A program made the position numbers and the translations under genes. Below, one piece after another: positions 1-9,656 of a stretch of DNA of 64,000 bases (positions are counted from its first letter, which is position 1; every line of letters starts with the position of its first letter). The notes under the pieces are model-generated. The model was not told the DNA's origin and ran no database searches. It worked only from the letters and a program-made list of their open reading frames with translations. The stretch comes from Pseudoalteromonas marina. Its GTDB lineage: Bacteria; Pseudomonadota; Gammaproteobacteria; Enterobacterales; Alteromonadaceae. The stretch is from positions 664,007-728,006 of the forward strand of contig NZ_AHCB03000012.1 in NCBI RefSeq assembly GCF_000238335.3, in the 5' to 3' direction.

Positions 1-327
1 ATTGGCGTCAAGACCGCGAATAACCAGGTTATCGCCAATACCATAATTATTACCCGCTTGGGTTAAACCACTCACATTACGGACAAGATCTTGTAGGCTG
101 TCTACGCCCTGTGATTCCATTAATTCACGATCAATAATAACAACAGGAGCAGGGGTTTCCATTAAGGACATATCTGACTTTGTGGCAAGACCCGAACTCA
201 TAACAACTTGATTTTGTTTTTGATAAACACTTATGTGTTCAATATCTTGTTCTGCAGTGGTTGTTGCTAAAGCGGCTTGTCCATTTAAACAAGCAAGGGT
301 GAGGAGTGAGTATTTAAACTTTTTCAT
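1..327 (-). CDS. TonB-dependent siderophore-type receptor, N-terminal part (runs off the window)
   Basis: Only the first 109 codons are present; the gene continues past position 1. The start at 327 gives a signal peptide (MKKFKYSLLTLACLNGQAALA), then a short linker and the beginning of a plug domain (ETPAPVVIIDRELME, LVRNVSGLTQ, NLVIRGLDAN), which is the usual layout of ferric-siderophore receptors in the outer membrane. A Fur-box-like sequence lies 27-45 bp upstream of the start, so iron repression is likely. The specific ligand cannot be told from this fragment. Confidence 0.85.
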   Translation of the reverse strand, partial: MKKFKYSLLTLACLNGQAALATTTAEQDIEHISVYQKQNQVVMSSGLATKSDMSLMETPAPVVIIDRELMESQGVDSLQDLVRNVSGLTQAGNNYGIGDNLVIRGLDAN

Positions 328-353
328 TATGATAACCATTCGTATTTATTTAC

Positions 354-372
354 GGTAATGGTAATGATTATT
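354..372. promoter_or_regulatory. Fur box upstream of the receptor gene
   Basis: The 19 bases match the classic 19-bp Fur consensus at 15 positions: two GGTAAT hexamers followed by G and ATTATT. It sits just upstream of the leftward receptor gene that starts at 327, where Fur-Fe2+ would block the promoter in iron-rich cells. Confidence 0.7.
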
Positions 373-586
373 ATTTGCAAAATATACTAAAAGTTCAATA
401 AATATTAGATTAAAACAACTGTTTGCGTGTTTTTTATACAAATAGGCCAGCTTAGTTAATAAAAACCAAACAAATATAAAGGAGGGGACGAATTTGACAA
501 TTAAGAAAAACAAATTGCAATATGATTTTCTTTAACAACTCTCCCGAATTAAGAGTAATAAACTAAAAGTGACAATAGAGATCAGG

Positions 587-623
587 TAAAACAATGCTAT
601 TAAAGCTTTAACACATTGTTTTA
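587..623 (-). terminator. Perfect inverted repeat, possible terminator of the amidohydrolase gene
   Basis: Arms TAAAACAATG and CATTGTTTTA (10 bp, perfect) flank a loop that itself contains the palindrome TTAAAGCTTTAA. It lies downstream of the leftward amidohydrolase gene, so it may terminate it, but there is no strong T-run on that strand. The rest of the 328-733 gap holds the Fur box and otherwise only AT-rich sequence. Confidence 0.4.
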
Positions 624-733
624 CTGAGCTTTTAATTTTAGTGTTTTTAGGATTGAGAATTAAAATTTAATGAATTTTAACGTTAAAAGTAAAGGCTAAC
701 ACTATAAAGCCGGCCTTAACTTAGATTTAAATT

Positions 734-2011
734 TTATTTTTCAGTTTTATAAACAATACCAGCTTTCATCACAAACGGTATTTGCTCTAATGTTGAAATG
801 TTCTCTAATGGGTTTCCTTCAACAGCGATAATATCGGCGGCATATCCCGTTTTTATTTGCCCTAGTTTGTTATGCATTTTCAGCAGTTTAGCGCTGTTAA
901 TGGTCGCTGATTGAATAGCTTGCAGTTCAGTCATGCCAAATTCAACCATACGTGAAAATTGCTTTGCATTATCACCATGTGGGTAGATGGCAGCGTCGGT
1001 TCCAAATACCATGTTCACACCAGCTTTCACAGCTCGGCTAAAGCTATCTCTTTGTTTTTTAGAAACTTGGCGTTCTTTGTTTAGGTTTTCTTCGTCTACA
1101 CCATTTTGTTCGCCAAAGCTTAATGTGTATTCTGTGTTGTATATATCCATAGAAAGCCAAGTGCCATGTTCTTTAGCCAGGGCTATGGCTTCATCGTCTA
1201 AAAAGCTTGCGTGTTCTACGCTGTCAACACCTGCGATGATGGCTGTTTTTATGCCGCTTGTGCCGTGTGCATGTGCTGCAACGGGCAGGTCGCGCATGTG
1301 CGCTTCTTCAACAATGGCTTTCATTTCTTCAAGCGAATATTGTTGTACACCTACTTTGGTACCCTTTGAAAAAACACCACCTGTAGCACAAAACTTTATA
1401 GCGTTTGCACCATACTTTATGTTTTCACGTACTTTTGTTCTAACCGCCCATGGTCCGTCTGCAACACCTGCTGAAGTATATTTTAGCTCAGGCGGTAAAC
1501 GGTTATTGTCACAGTGCCCGCCAGTTATACCCAGTGAAGGACCTGCAGCCCAAATTCGTGGACCTACAATGTCACCCGCATTAATACCGTCCCGCACCGC
1601 AATAACGCTATAACCATCTGCGCCTACATTTCTTACGGTAGTAAAACCTGCTTCAAGGGTCTTTTTAGCAAAATAAGCTGATTTAACTGCCATGCGTGGG
1701 ATTGATTGACCCAAGCGCTCACTACGAGAAACAGTAGGATCACTCGTTAAGTGTACATGCATGTCCATCAATCCAGGGACTAGTGTTAACTGTGGCAGGT
1801 TAATAAGTTCATCATTTTTACCTAGTTGCGGCTTTTTATTACGTTCTATTGAGGTGATCACACCATCATCAATAGTAATTAATGGCGATTGAATGAGTGT
1901 GCCATTCTCTACATCTAACATGGCTTTTGCAGAAATGTAGGTGACTGCCTGGGCAGGTAGACTGCTCAAACATAATATGGCTATTGAGGCTGATAATAGG
2001 TGCTTTTTCAC
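734..2011 (-). CDS. Secreted/periplasmic metal-dependent amidohydrolase
   Basis: A 425-residue protein with a signal peptide (cleavage near AQA at residue 22). It has the amidohydrolase superfamily metal ligands: HVH (H85, H87) after the first strand, a probable carboxylated lysine in AIKFCATGG (K206), H247 in VAAHAHG, H267 in SVEHA and D339 in FGTDAA. This pattern is typical of the prolidase/imidazolonepropionase-like branch, which hydrolyses N-acyl amino acids or Xaa-Pro dipeptides. It is divergent from the DUF885 peptidase-like lipoprotein at 2155, so both may act on peptides. The exact substrate is not known. Confidence 0.85.
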   Translation of the reverse strand: MKKHLLSASIAILCLSSLPAQAVTYISAKAMLDVENGTLIQSPLITIDDGVITSIERNKKPQLGKNDELINLPQLTLVPGLMDMHVHLTSDPTVSRSERLGQSIPRMAVKSAYFAKKTLEAGFTTVRNVGADGYSVIAVRDGINAGDIVGPRIWAAGPSLGITGGHCDNNRLPPELKYTSAGVADGPWAVRTKVRENIKYGANAIKFCATGGVFSKGTKVGVQQYSLEEMKAIVEEAHMRDLPVAAHAHGTSGIKTAIIAGVDSVEHASFLDDEAIALAKEHGTWLSMDIYNTEYTLSFGEQNGVDEENLNKERQVSKKQRDSFSRAVKAGVNMVFGTDAAIYPHGDNAKQFSRMVEFGMTELQAIQSATINSAKLLKMHNKLGQIKTGYAADIIAVEGNPLENISTLEQIPFVMKAGIVYKTEK

Positions 2012-2154
2012 TTTTTAATTCTTTTATATGAAAGTTACGTTGTTTTGACTTTACCAAGCTCAAGTAAAAGTGCAATAAAATAACGACTAAGTTACTACTT
2101 TATTTAGCTTAATTTAAAGCTCATAATCGAGCTGAGTTTTTTATAAGGATTAAT

Positions 2155-3984
2155 ATGAAATTATTAAAATTAGCACTGGTCGCTACTTCAGTGATAGGTG
2201 CGCTAATGGGGTGTAGTAGCACAACGTCTCAACAAAATAATAGTAAACCGGTTTCATCATCTATAAATGCTGTGGTTTCAGAATTATCTGCCGAGCAGCA
2301 ATTAGACGTGCTTGCTGACCAATACTACAACGAGTCGCTTGCATTTTCGCCAATAATGGCAACATATAGCGGTAAAAATGAATTTAATGATCAGTTCACT
2401 CCTGCAATTTCAGCGACAAATCGTAACAAAAAGGCGGTTTTTTATAAAAAGTATCAACAACGCCTTGCTTACATTGATTCACAACAATTAACAGGGCAAG
2501 CGTTATTAAGTTATGAGATTTTAAAACGTGACCTTGCACTTAACCTCGAGGGGATGCAATTTCCAAGCTACTTTCTGCCTATTAATCAAATGTCGGGAGC
2601 ACATAATGTGTTTGCTGGATTTGGCTCTGGGCAAAGTGCACAACCTTTTAAAACAGTACAGGATTACGATAATTTTTTAAAACGTAGTGATGGCTATATC
2701 AAATGGCTTAAAAGTGTTGAGCTTTCTATGGCTGAAGGTATAAAACAAAATATTGTTTTACCTTTGCCACTTGCAAAAAAGTTAGCCCCACAATTTAGTG
2801 CGCATGTTGTAAATAAGGCTGAAGATTCACTGTTTTGGGGACCTATAAAAAACTTACCAAATTCGTTTACAGTTGAGCAAAAACAAGAAATAACAGCGCA
2901 ATACCGCGATTTAATCATGAAGCAATTAGTGCCGGCTTATCAAAGCATGCACACATTTTTAATTAACGATTATATACCTAGTAGTCGTGTGTCAGTAGGC
3001 TACAGTGATTTTACTAATGGTAAAGCTTGGTACGAATACCAAATAAAGAAAAACACAACGCTTAACTTATCTGCTGACGAAATTCACAATATTGGTTTAA
3101 GCGAAGTATCACGTATTTTAAGCGAAATGAAAAAGGTAAAACATACCGTTGGCTTTGACGGCGATTTGCCCGCATTTTTTACCCACTTGCGTGATTCAGA
3201 TGAGTTCTACTTTAATACCGCTGATGAGCTTATTGAAGCGTACGAAAATGTGAAGAAAAAAATTGATGCTAGAGTACCGCAGTTATTTGATGTGGCCCCT
3301 AAAGCGCCTTACATTGTTAAACCAGTAGAGGCTTATCGTGCTCAGTCTGCGGCGGGTGCTTCTTATGCAGCCCCAGCACCAGATGGTTCACGTCCGGGTA
3401 TTTTTTATATCAATACTTTTAATTTAAAAGCACAACCTAAGTTTTTACTCGAAACACTCTCGATTCATGAAGCGGCACCTGGTCATCATTTTCAAATTGC
3501 TCTTCAACAAGAAATAGACGGTTTACCTGATTTTCGTAAATTTGGTGGGTATACGGTTTTTGCTGAAGGGTGGGCACTGTATGCAGAAAGTTTAGGAAAA
3601 GAGCTTGGATTATTTACCGATCCGTATATGTGGTATGGGCGTTTGGCTGACGAGCAATTACGGGCAATGCGTTTAGTACTCGATACTGGTTTTCATGCAA
3701 AAGGGTGGACGCGCGAGCAAGGTATACAATACATGCTTGCTAATTCATCAATGGCTGAGAGCGATGTAGTGGCAGAGGTTGAGCGTTATATTGCGTGGCC
3801 AGGGCAAGCACTTTCGTACAAATTAGGGGAGTTTAAAATTAAAGAACTTCGCGATTATTGTAAAAAAGAGCTAGGTTCTCAATTTGATATTAAAGCGTTT
3901 CATACGCAAATATTAATAGATGGCGCATTACCTATGCCTATTTTGGAGAAAAAAATAAAGCGTTGGGTGAAAACCCAGCGTTAA
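2155..3984 (+). CDS. DUF885 family lipoprotein, putative metallopeptidase-like
   Basis: A 609-residue protein. The N-terminus carries a lipoprotein signal with lipobox LMGC (Cys at residue 20), so it should be membrane-anchored outside the cytoplasm. The body matches DUF885: the HEAAPGHHFQ motif (H438, E439, H444/H445) and EGWALYAE (E471) resemble the zinc-binding HExxxH plus distal Glu arrangement of metallopeptidases, but the biochemical activity of the family is poorly defined. It is divergent from the amidohydrolase gene and has a good upstream Shine-Dalgarno (AAGGA before the ATG). Confidence 0.85.
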   Translation: MKLLKLALVATSVIGALMGCSSTTSQQNNSKPVSSSINAVVSELSAEQQLDVLADQYYNESLAFSPIMATYSGKNEFNDQFTPAISATNRNKKAVFYKKYQQRLAYIDSQQLTGQALLSYEILKRDLALNLEGMQFPSYFLPINQMSGAHNVFAGFGSGQSAQPFKTVQDYDNFLKRSDGYIKWLKSVELSMAEGIKQNIVLPLPLAKKLAPQFSAHVVNKAEDSLFWGPIKNLPNSFTVEQKQEITAQYRDLIMKQLVPAYQSMHTFLINDYIPSSRVSVGYSDFTNGKAWYEYQIKKNTTLNLSADEIHNIGLSEVSRILSEMKKVKHTVGFDGDLPAFFTHLRDSDEFYFNTADELIEAYENVKKKIDARVPQLFDVAPKAPYIVKPVEAYRAQSAAGASYAAPAPDGSRPGIFYINTFNLKAQPKFLLETLSIHEAAPGHHFQIALQQEIDGLPDFRKFGGYTVFAEGWALYAESLGKELGLFTDPYMWYGRLADEQLRAMRLVLDTGFHAKGWTREQGIQYMLANSSMAESDVVAEVERYIAWPGQALSYKLGEFKIKELRDYCKKELGSQFDIKAFHTQILIDGALPMPILEKKIKRWVKTQR

Positions 3985-4081
3985 TTAATAGCGTAAAGTG
4001 CTTATCAATTTAAGGTATTCGCTTTGCGCCATTTAGTGCAATACGTTAGAATGCGCGCTCTAAAAAGGGCGCGAGAACACT

Positions 4082-4594
4082 ATGTTTGATCAACAGTTAG
4101 CAAATACACAGTTTTGGCTTACAAAAAGCTTGAGCGAAATGAGCCAAAATGAATGGGAAGCTATTTGCGATGGCTGTGGTAAATGTTGTTTAAATACGTT
4201 TATAGATAGTGAAGACGAAGACGATTTTTCCCCCACAGATCAGCTACGTGAAGGTGAACAGCTCATTTTCACAAATATTGTTTGTCAGTATTTAGATAAT
4301 AATACCTGTGGGTGTAGCGAATACGAAAACCGCCAAACACTTGTCCCTTCTTGCGTAAAACTAACCAAAGAAAACCTTAAAGATATTTTCTTTATGCCGC
4401 AGAGCTGCAGTTACCGCCGCCTGCATGAAGGGCGTGGTTTAGCTTCGTGGCACCCGTTATTAAATAACGGCGATAAAACACTTATGCATGATCTCGGTAT
4501 TTCAGTAAAAGATAAAACAGTCAAAGACAGTAATGTAAAATTAGATGATTTTGATTTATACATTGCTGAGTGGCCAACAAAGGATTGCGATTAA
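4082..4594 (+). CDS. ycgN: YcgN-like cysteine cluster protein (UPF0260)
   Basis: A 170-residue cytosolic protein with the family hallmark CDGCGKCC near the N-terminus (C29, C32, C35, C36). Further cysteines follow (VCQYLD, CGCSEYENR, PSCVKL, SCSYRRL), and so does the conserved LASWHPL stretch. Members are thought to bind a metal or Fe-S cluster, and their function is unknown. The stop codon shares one base with the start of the next gene, so the two are translationally coupled. Confidence 0.85.
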   Translation: MFDQQLANTQFWLTKSLSEMSQNEWEAICDGCGKCCLNTFIDSEDEDDFSPTDQLREGEQLIFTNIVCQYLDNNTCGCSEYENRQTLVPSCVKLTKENLKDIFFMPQSCSYRRLHEGRGLASWHPLLNNGDKTLMHDLGISVKDKTVKDSNVKLDDFDLYIAEWPTKDCD

Positions 4595-5112
4595 TGAGCA
4601 AGTTAAAAGCGAGTATTGGTTTAATAAACCCGAAGAGCCCTACTAACGTTGGCGGTGTGTTACGAGCTGCTGGGTGTTACGACGCAAAGCAGGTTTATTT
4701 TACGGGTAATCGATACCTTAATGCGCAAAAATTTCATACCGATACTAAAAATGTGGTTGAACGTATTCCATTAACCTCTACTGATAGCCTAGAAAAAGTA
4801 AAACCTGAAGGGGCAACCGTTGTTGTTGTTGAGTTAATTGAAGGGGCTACACCGCTCCCTGAATTTAAGCACCCAGAAAATGCATTTTATGTTTTGGGCC
4901 CAGAAGACGGTTCTGTTCCTAAAGACGTACTAAAGTGGTGCGATGAAGTAGTTTACATTCCTACTATAGGGTGTATGAACTTAGCTGCAACCTGTAATGT
5001 AGTACTTTACGATAGGCTTTCTAAATTAGGTGGTGTTAAAAGCAGTGATGACACAATAATAAGTTCGCGTGACACCAATAATAAAATGAAATGGGTTAAA
5101 CCTGCTTTATAA
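4594..5112 (+). CDS. SpoU/TrmH-family RNA methyltransferase
   Basis: A 172-residue SPOUT-fold enzyme. It shows the family motifs in order: NPKSPTNVGGVLRAAGC near the N-terminus (motif 1), YVLGPEDGSVP (motif 2) and PTIGCMNLAATCNVVLYDR (motif 3), which form the knotted S-adenosylmethionine site. These enzymes 2'-O-methylate tRNA or rRNA; the target here is not determined. I placed the start at 4594, overlapping the upstream stop by one base, rather than at an in-frame ATG at 4570, because residues from 4594 align with the family's usual N-terminus. Confidence 0.85.
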   Translation: MSKLKASIGLINPKSPTNVGGVLRAAGCYDAKQVYFTGNRYLNAQKFHTDTKNVVERIPLTSTDSLEKVKPEGATVVVVELIEGATPLPEFKHPENAFYVLGPEDGSVPKDVLKWCDEVVYIPTIGCMNLAATCNVVLYDRLSKLGGVKSSDDTIISSRDTNNKMKWVKPAL

Positions 5113-5118
5113 CTTTTG

Positions 5119-5149
5119 TAATGCCAATTAAATCTGCTAGTTGGCATTA
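5119..5149 (+). terminator. Hairpin after the RNA methyltransferase gene
   Basis: TAATGCCAA and TTGGCATTA form a 9-bp stem immediately after the stop codon. There is no T-run, so it may be a weak terminator or a 3' stabilising structure. Confidence 0.45.
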
Positions 5150-5269
5150 GACACTGTCTATATTCAATTTCACGTTCTACCAATTTTTCATTCTCTAGAT
5201 TTATTTCTCCTTCAAAAGTGTAAATAACGCCTACACTTAACTGACTATTAGTTTGACGATAGCTTTATT

Positions 5270-6163
5270 ATGCGCATTGTAGTCTTTTTGTTGTCCTTTA
5301 TTAGTTGTTTTAGTTTCGCGAGTCAAAGCGTAACCTTCATTCATAAAAATAGCCTTAAAACTGTAGAAGGGCAGCGTTATAAATCGGGGCTTTTATATAG
5401 CGCCCCAAATAGTAAACGCACATTACATATTGTTACTTTAGATTGGCCGCCTTATATAAGTAACGACTTATGTAACAAAGGGTGGGTCTATCATTTTGCC
5501 GTTGCTGTTCTTAATAGTCAGGGTTACAGCGTTTATTTAGAATTTTTACCTTGGGCAAGAGCTGTGCGTAATGCGGAACTTGGAAAAGCCGATATTTTAA
5601 TGCCTGAGTACTTTATTGAAGACACTGCGCCTTCAGACTATGTTAATAATAAAATGAGAAGAGAGCTGCTTGGTATTTCAAATTCGTTTCAAGGTGGAAA
5701 TATTGTATTTCTAAAGCGAAAAAACGCACCTGGTATTTTTACAGGTAATCTAAACTCATTAAAAGGCTCAACAATAGGTGTTGTAAGAGGATATCAAAAC
5801 ACGCCTGAATTTGATGCCATGATGGATAATGAAGAGTTTAAAGTTATTAGTGCGGTAAACGATTTGCAGTTAATGCAATTACTTTTTGCCAAGCGGGTCG
5901 ATCTTATTATAGGCGATCCTTCGGTGTTAACCCATTCAGTTACGTTTTCTGAGCTTAACCAAAGTGAAAAAATAGCACTGCTTAATGCTGTTGAGCAAGA
6001 TGGCAAACCACTCCATTATAACTCATTGTATTTTGCTATAAGTAAGCTAACACCTAACTGGCTTGGAGTGCTAGATGATATAAATCAAGCCTTATATATA
6101 TTTTCTAATAGCGGTGAAACTGAGCGTTTAATCAATACTGTTTCAGAAGAATGTGCAGTTTGA
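5270..6163 (+). CDS. Periplasmic solute-binding-protein-like (type 3 family)
   Basis: A 297-residue protein with a signal peptide ending near FASQS (residue 20). The region LHIVTLDWPPYIS begins a type 3 extracellular solute-binding fold; EFLPWARAVRNAELGKADILMP-type residues follow, in the place where amino-acid binding proteins contact ligand. It has no permease or ATPase neighbour, so it is an orphan that may serve as a sensor or have lost its transporter. No clear ribosome binding site precedes the ATG. Confidence 0.7.
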   Translation: MRIVVFLLSFISCFSFASQSVTFIHKNSLKTVEGQRYKSGLLYSAPNSKRTLHIVTLDWPPYISNDLCNKGWVYHFAVAVLNSQGYSVYLEFLPWARAVRNAELGKADILMPEYFIEDTAPSDYVNNKMRRELLGISNSFQGGNIVFLKRKNAPGIFTGNLNSLKGSTIGVVRGYQNTPEFDAMMDNEEFKVISAVNDLQLMQLLFAKRVDLIIGDPSVLTHSVTFSELNQSEKIALLNAVEQDGKPLHYNSLYFAISKLTPNWLGVLDDINQALYIFSNSGETERLINTVSEECAV

Positions 6164-6261
6164 ATATGCATGATGATTTGGAACGTTCTAATCACCTTGT
6201 GCCCAAACAACTTATTAACAATGTAGAATCAGTTTAACTTGTTAATGGAGTGAAAATAAAA

Positions 6262-7512
6262 ATGAGCACACTGAACACACATCACGATTATGGCGTTAAT
6301 AAACAGCACAACAAAAATTATCTGTTTCCCCTAACTGCAATGACAACCCTGTTTTTTTTATGGGGTTTTATTACAGTATTAAATGATGTATTGATTCCAC
6401 GATTAAAAGGCGTATTTGATCTTAGCTACTTTGAGGCAATGCTAGTGCAGTTTTGCTTTTTTGGTGCCTATTTCATTGTATCTATTCCCGCTGGTATTTT
6501 AGTTAAACAGCTTGGTTATAAAAAAGGTATTTTAACGGGGCTTATTATTGCTTCGATTGGTTGTATGCTTTTTTACCCTGCAGTAGTAGTGCATGAGTAT
6601 TGGTTGTTTTTAGGCGCATTGTTCGTGCTTGCTGCTGGTATAACCGTATTGCAAGTATCAGCTAATCCATACGTTGCGGCTCTTGGTCCTGATAAAACCG
6701 CCTCTTCACGATTAAACTTAGCACAAGCGCTTAATGCCTTGGGTACTACAGTAGGGCCTTACGTAGGAGGTATTCTCTTTTTCGGTACTGCTGGTACATT
6801 GGCTGCGTCTGCTGCATCGGCAGAATCAGTAAAAGTGCCTTATTTAATGTTGGCTGCAGCACTTTTATTAATTGCCATTGTGTTTGCATTTATAAAGTTA
6901 CCTGAAATTGAAGCCCATAAGGAAGACAGTACAGACACCGAAACTCGCTCTTTAATGCAAGCACCTCACCTTACTATGGGGGTTGTAGCAATATTTTGTT
7001 ATGTAGGCGGTGAAGTAGCTATAGGTAGCTTTTTAGTTAATTACTTTGGTGAAGCACACATTGCTGGGCTTGAAGAGCATGCTGCTGCGGCACTTATTAG
7101 TTATTATTGGGGCGGAGCAATGGTTGGGCGTTTTGTAGGCTCTGCGTTGTTACAAAAAATTGCGCCTTCTAAAGCAATTGCCTTTAATGCTATCAGTGTT
7201 ATTGCGTTGTTATTAATCACTATTTTTACACAAGGTGATGTCGCTTTGTATTCAGTATTGGCAATCGGGTTGTTTAATTCAATTATGTTTCCAACTATAT
7301 TTTCTGTTGCGATTGAAAAATTAGGCCCGTTAACCAGTAAAGGCTCTGGTTGGCTATGTTTAGCGATTGTAGGTGGTGCATTAGTACCTTTACTACAAGG
7401 GTATATTGCCGATACCGTAAATATTCAAGATAGCTTTTTCGTGCCTATGGTATGTTACGTATTTATAGCTTGGTATGGTTTAAATGCTGTTCGTTTAGCT
7501 AAAAAATGGTAA
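6262..7512 (+). CDS. Sugar MFS transporter, FucP/glucose-galactose family
   Basis: About 416 residues with 12 predicted membrane segments. The first is preceded by the motif FFLWGFITVLNDVLIP, which marks the fucose/galactose/glucose:H+ (or Na+) symporter family (FHS); QVSANPYVAALGP and NLAQALNALGTTVGP are also family blocks. An in-frame GTG at 6250 overlaps the GGAG ribosome binding site, so the ATG at 6262 is the better start. It stands alone, followed by a terminator. Which sugar it carries cannot be decided. Confidence 0.88.
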   Translation: MSTLNTHHDYGVNKQHNKNYLFPLTAMTTLFFLWGFITVLNDVLIPRLKGVFDLSYFEAMLVQFCFFGAYFIVSIPAGILVKQLGYKKGILTGLIIASIGCMLFYPAVVVHEYWLFLGALFVLAAGITVLQVSANPYVAALGPDKTASSRLNLAQALNALGTTVGPYVGGILFFGTAGTLAASAASAESVKVPYLMLAAALLLIAIVFAFIKLPEIEAHKEDSTDTETRSLMQAPHLTMGVVAIFCYVGGEVAIGSFLVNYFGEAHIAGLEEHAAAALISYYWGGAMVGRFVGSALLQKIAPSKAIAFNAISVIALLLITIFTQGDVALYSVLAIGLFNSIMFPTIFSVAIEKLGPLTSKGSGWLCLAIVGGALVPLLQGYIADTVNIQDSFFVPMVCYVFIAWYGLNAVRLAKKW

Positions 7513-7528
7513 AAAATGTAATGAATGA

Positions 7529-7562
7529 TAATGGCTGAATACGTATTCAGTCATTATTATTT
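7529..7562 (+). terminator. Terminator of the sugar transporter gene
   Basis: TAATGGCTGAATAC and GTATTCAGTCATTA form a 14-bp stem with one mismatch, followed by TTATTTTCTTTT. Confidence 0.75.
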
Positions 7563-7676
7563 TCTTTTTATATGGAACATTCCAAATTGTTTTATCTATT
7601 GAACATTATTTATGTAAAATTAACTACTTAAAATTTGTAATTAAGTTTATCTAGTCCTTTTTCATTGTTTTTAGCT

Positions 7677-7703
7677 GCTATTTTCGGAAAAACCGAAAAT
7701 AGC
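7677..7703. repeat. Perfect inverted repeat upstream of the chemoreceptor gene
   Basis: Arms GCTATTTTCGG and CCGAAAATAGC (11 bp, perfect) with a five-base A loop, ending 61 bp before the MCP start. There is no T-run, so an operator or 5'-UTR hairpin is more likely than a terminator. Confidence 0.5.
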
Positions 7704-7764
7704 TAAGACAATGCTCACATTATTTGCTAAAACTAGAATGCTAAAAATAAATTAAAGGGCATTT

Positions 7765-9654
7765 ATGTTTGGGGCATTCAAGTTTACGACAAAAGTCACA
7801 ATAGCAGCGTCTGTTGTACTCGTTTTGGTATTAGGGTTATTCACTGTAAATAACTACTTTACCTTAAAAAACCAAACACAAAATCAGCTTGCTCTCGTGT
7901 TGCAACAAAACTCAGAATCTGTTTCTCAAAATATAGCTAGCTGGTTAAATGCAAAGCTGGCCATTGTTAGTGCGTTTGCTAAAACCCACCAACCATCAGA
8001 TCCAAGTACGCTTACATTACTACAATTAAACACAGCAGGGTTAGCAGGTAGTTTTAAAAACACCTATATTGGCCAATCTAACGGTAATTTTATTTTAAAT
8101 GATCAAAGCATTGTTTTACCGCCAGATTTTGATGCAACATCACGTCCTTGGTATAAGCTAGTCGAAAACAAAACCAATACTGCCTTTACTACTCCCTATA
8201 TTGATGTAACAACTAACGAGTTAACGATATCTGCTGTTGTGCCTATAAACCAAAATGACCGTTTTGTTGGTGTTGCTGGTGCTGATATTGATATGCAAAC
8301 TGTGACAGAAATTATTAATAATATTGATTTTTTAGGGCTGGGTTATGGTTTTTTACTCGATGACAGCGGCCAAATATTAAGTCACCCACAAAGCAATGTT
8401 AACCTAAAAAATATCGCTGAGTTATTTGGCACCCAACCATTACTTAGTAGCGAGTTTGTTGAATATCAAATAGCTGGCGAAACTAAATTAGTTTCGTTTA
8501 ATAAAATACGTGGTATTGAAAATGTAAATTGGTATTTAGGGGTTGTTATTGATCAACAAAAAGCATTTGCTAGTGTATCTAGTTTTGGTGAAACGGCATT
8601 TATTTACTTAATTGTGGGTACAATCGTCATTGTAATTTTAATGCAATTTTTACTTCGTTATTTAATGCGTCCAATGAATCGGTTAAATGACGCTATAAAA
8701 GATATTTCACAGGGAGAAGGTGATTTAACACGCCGTTTAGAGATAGAAAATGACGATGAGTTTGGTGAGCTAAGTCATTCATTCAATGTGTTTATTGAAA
8801 AAATTCAATCATCAATCGAACAAGTTAAAAATACAACAATACTTCTTGATGGCGTAATAGCCAGTCTGCTATCACAAACTCATTCTTCACTTGCGATGTA
8901 TGACGATCAAAGTATGCGTACTGATAGCGTTGCAGCTGCAATTAATCAATTTACAGGGATGACATCAGATATATTCAATAGTGCATCTGACGCATCAACA
9001 CTTGCAAAAGATGCGAATAAGCACTCTACACAAAACCAAGAAATATTAAGCAATAATGTTGCTGGGATCCATGAGCTATCTGCCAATATAGTGCAAGCTC
9101 AACAAACTATTAATAGCTTAAATGCACATACAGAAAGCATTGGTAATGTTTTAGAAGTGATTAAAGGCGTGAGTGAACAAACCAACTTACTTGCATTGAA
9201 TGCGGCTATTGAAGCAGCTCGTGCAGGTGAAGCCGGACGTGGTTTTGCAGTAGTGGCTGATGAAGTTCGACAATTAGCTCATCGCACCAAAGAATCAACG
9301 CAAGAGATAGAAGAAACAGTCATAGAATTGCAAAAAGGGTCAACTTTGGCTGTGGAGTTAATGAAAACAAGTTTGCAAGGCAGTGAAAAAAGCGTGTCAG
9401 AAGCTGATGCAGTTGGAGAATTAATGCAGCAAGTCATAGAGGATATAAAACAAATAAGTGCTGCTAACCATGCCGTTGCGGGCGCTACAGAAGAACAAAA
9501 TCAAGTTGTTAAATCATTAGATGCAGATATACAAACTATCAGCGAACTATCTATTCAAAGTAAAACCAACCTAAATAATACTCTAAACGAATGTACAAAA
9601 CTGAGGCAACAATTCGGTGATTTAGAACAAATGGTTAAAAAGTTTAGAGTATAG
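7765..9654 (+). CDS. Methyl-accepting chemotaxis protein with dCache sensor
   Basis: A 629-residue transmembrane chemoreceptor. Order of parts: first membrane helix (about 10-30), a periplasmic double-Cache ligand-binding domain (about 35-270, with the RPWYKLVEN and SAVVPI blocks), second membrane helix (about 277-300), HAMP (about 300-355) and the cytoplasmic signalling hairpin, whose tip is [19 protein letters not shown]. dCache domains usually bind amino acids or other small organic molecules. It is followed after two bases by a diguanylate cyclase gene, so the two are co-transcribed. A perfect inverted repeat lies 61 bp upstream. Confidence 0.93.
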   Translation: MFGAFKFTTKVTIAASVVLVLVLGLFTVNNYFTLKNQTQNQLALVLQQNSESVSQNIASWLNAKLAIVSAFAKTHQPSDPSTLTLLQLNTAGLAGSFKNTYIGQSNGNFILNDQSIVLPPDFDATSRPWYKLVENKTNTAFTTPYIDVTTNELTISAVVPINQNDRFVGVAGADIDMQTVTEIINNIDFLGLGYGFLLDDSGQILSHPQSNVNLKNIAELFGTQPLLSSEFVEYQIAGETKLVSFNKIRGIENVNWYLGVVIDQQKAFASVSSFGETAFIYLIVGTIVIVILMQFLLRYLMRPMNRLNDAIKDISQGEGDLTRRLEIENDDEFGELSHSFNVFIEKIQSSIEQVKNTTILLDGVIASLLSQTHSSLAMYDDQSMRTDSVAAAINQFTGMTSDIFNSASDASTLAKDANKHSTQNQEILSNNVAGIHELSANIVQAQQTINSLNAHTESIGNVLEVIKGVSEQTNLLALNAAIEAARAGEAGRGFAVVADEVRQLAHRTKESTQEIEETVIELQKGSTLAVELMKTSLQGSEKSVSEADAVGELMQQVIEDIKQISAANHAVAGATEEQNQVVKSLDADIQTISELSIQSKTNLNNTLNECTKLRQQFGDLEQMVKKFRV

Positions 9655-9656
9655 AT

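Noticed and set aside
987..1613. 208-codon open frame on the plus strand
   Set aside because: It is antisense to the amidohydrolase gene, and its translation is a low-quality, Ser/Pro/Cys-rich shadow with no family features.
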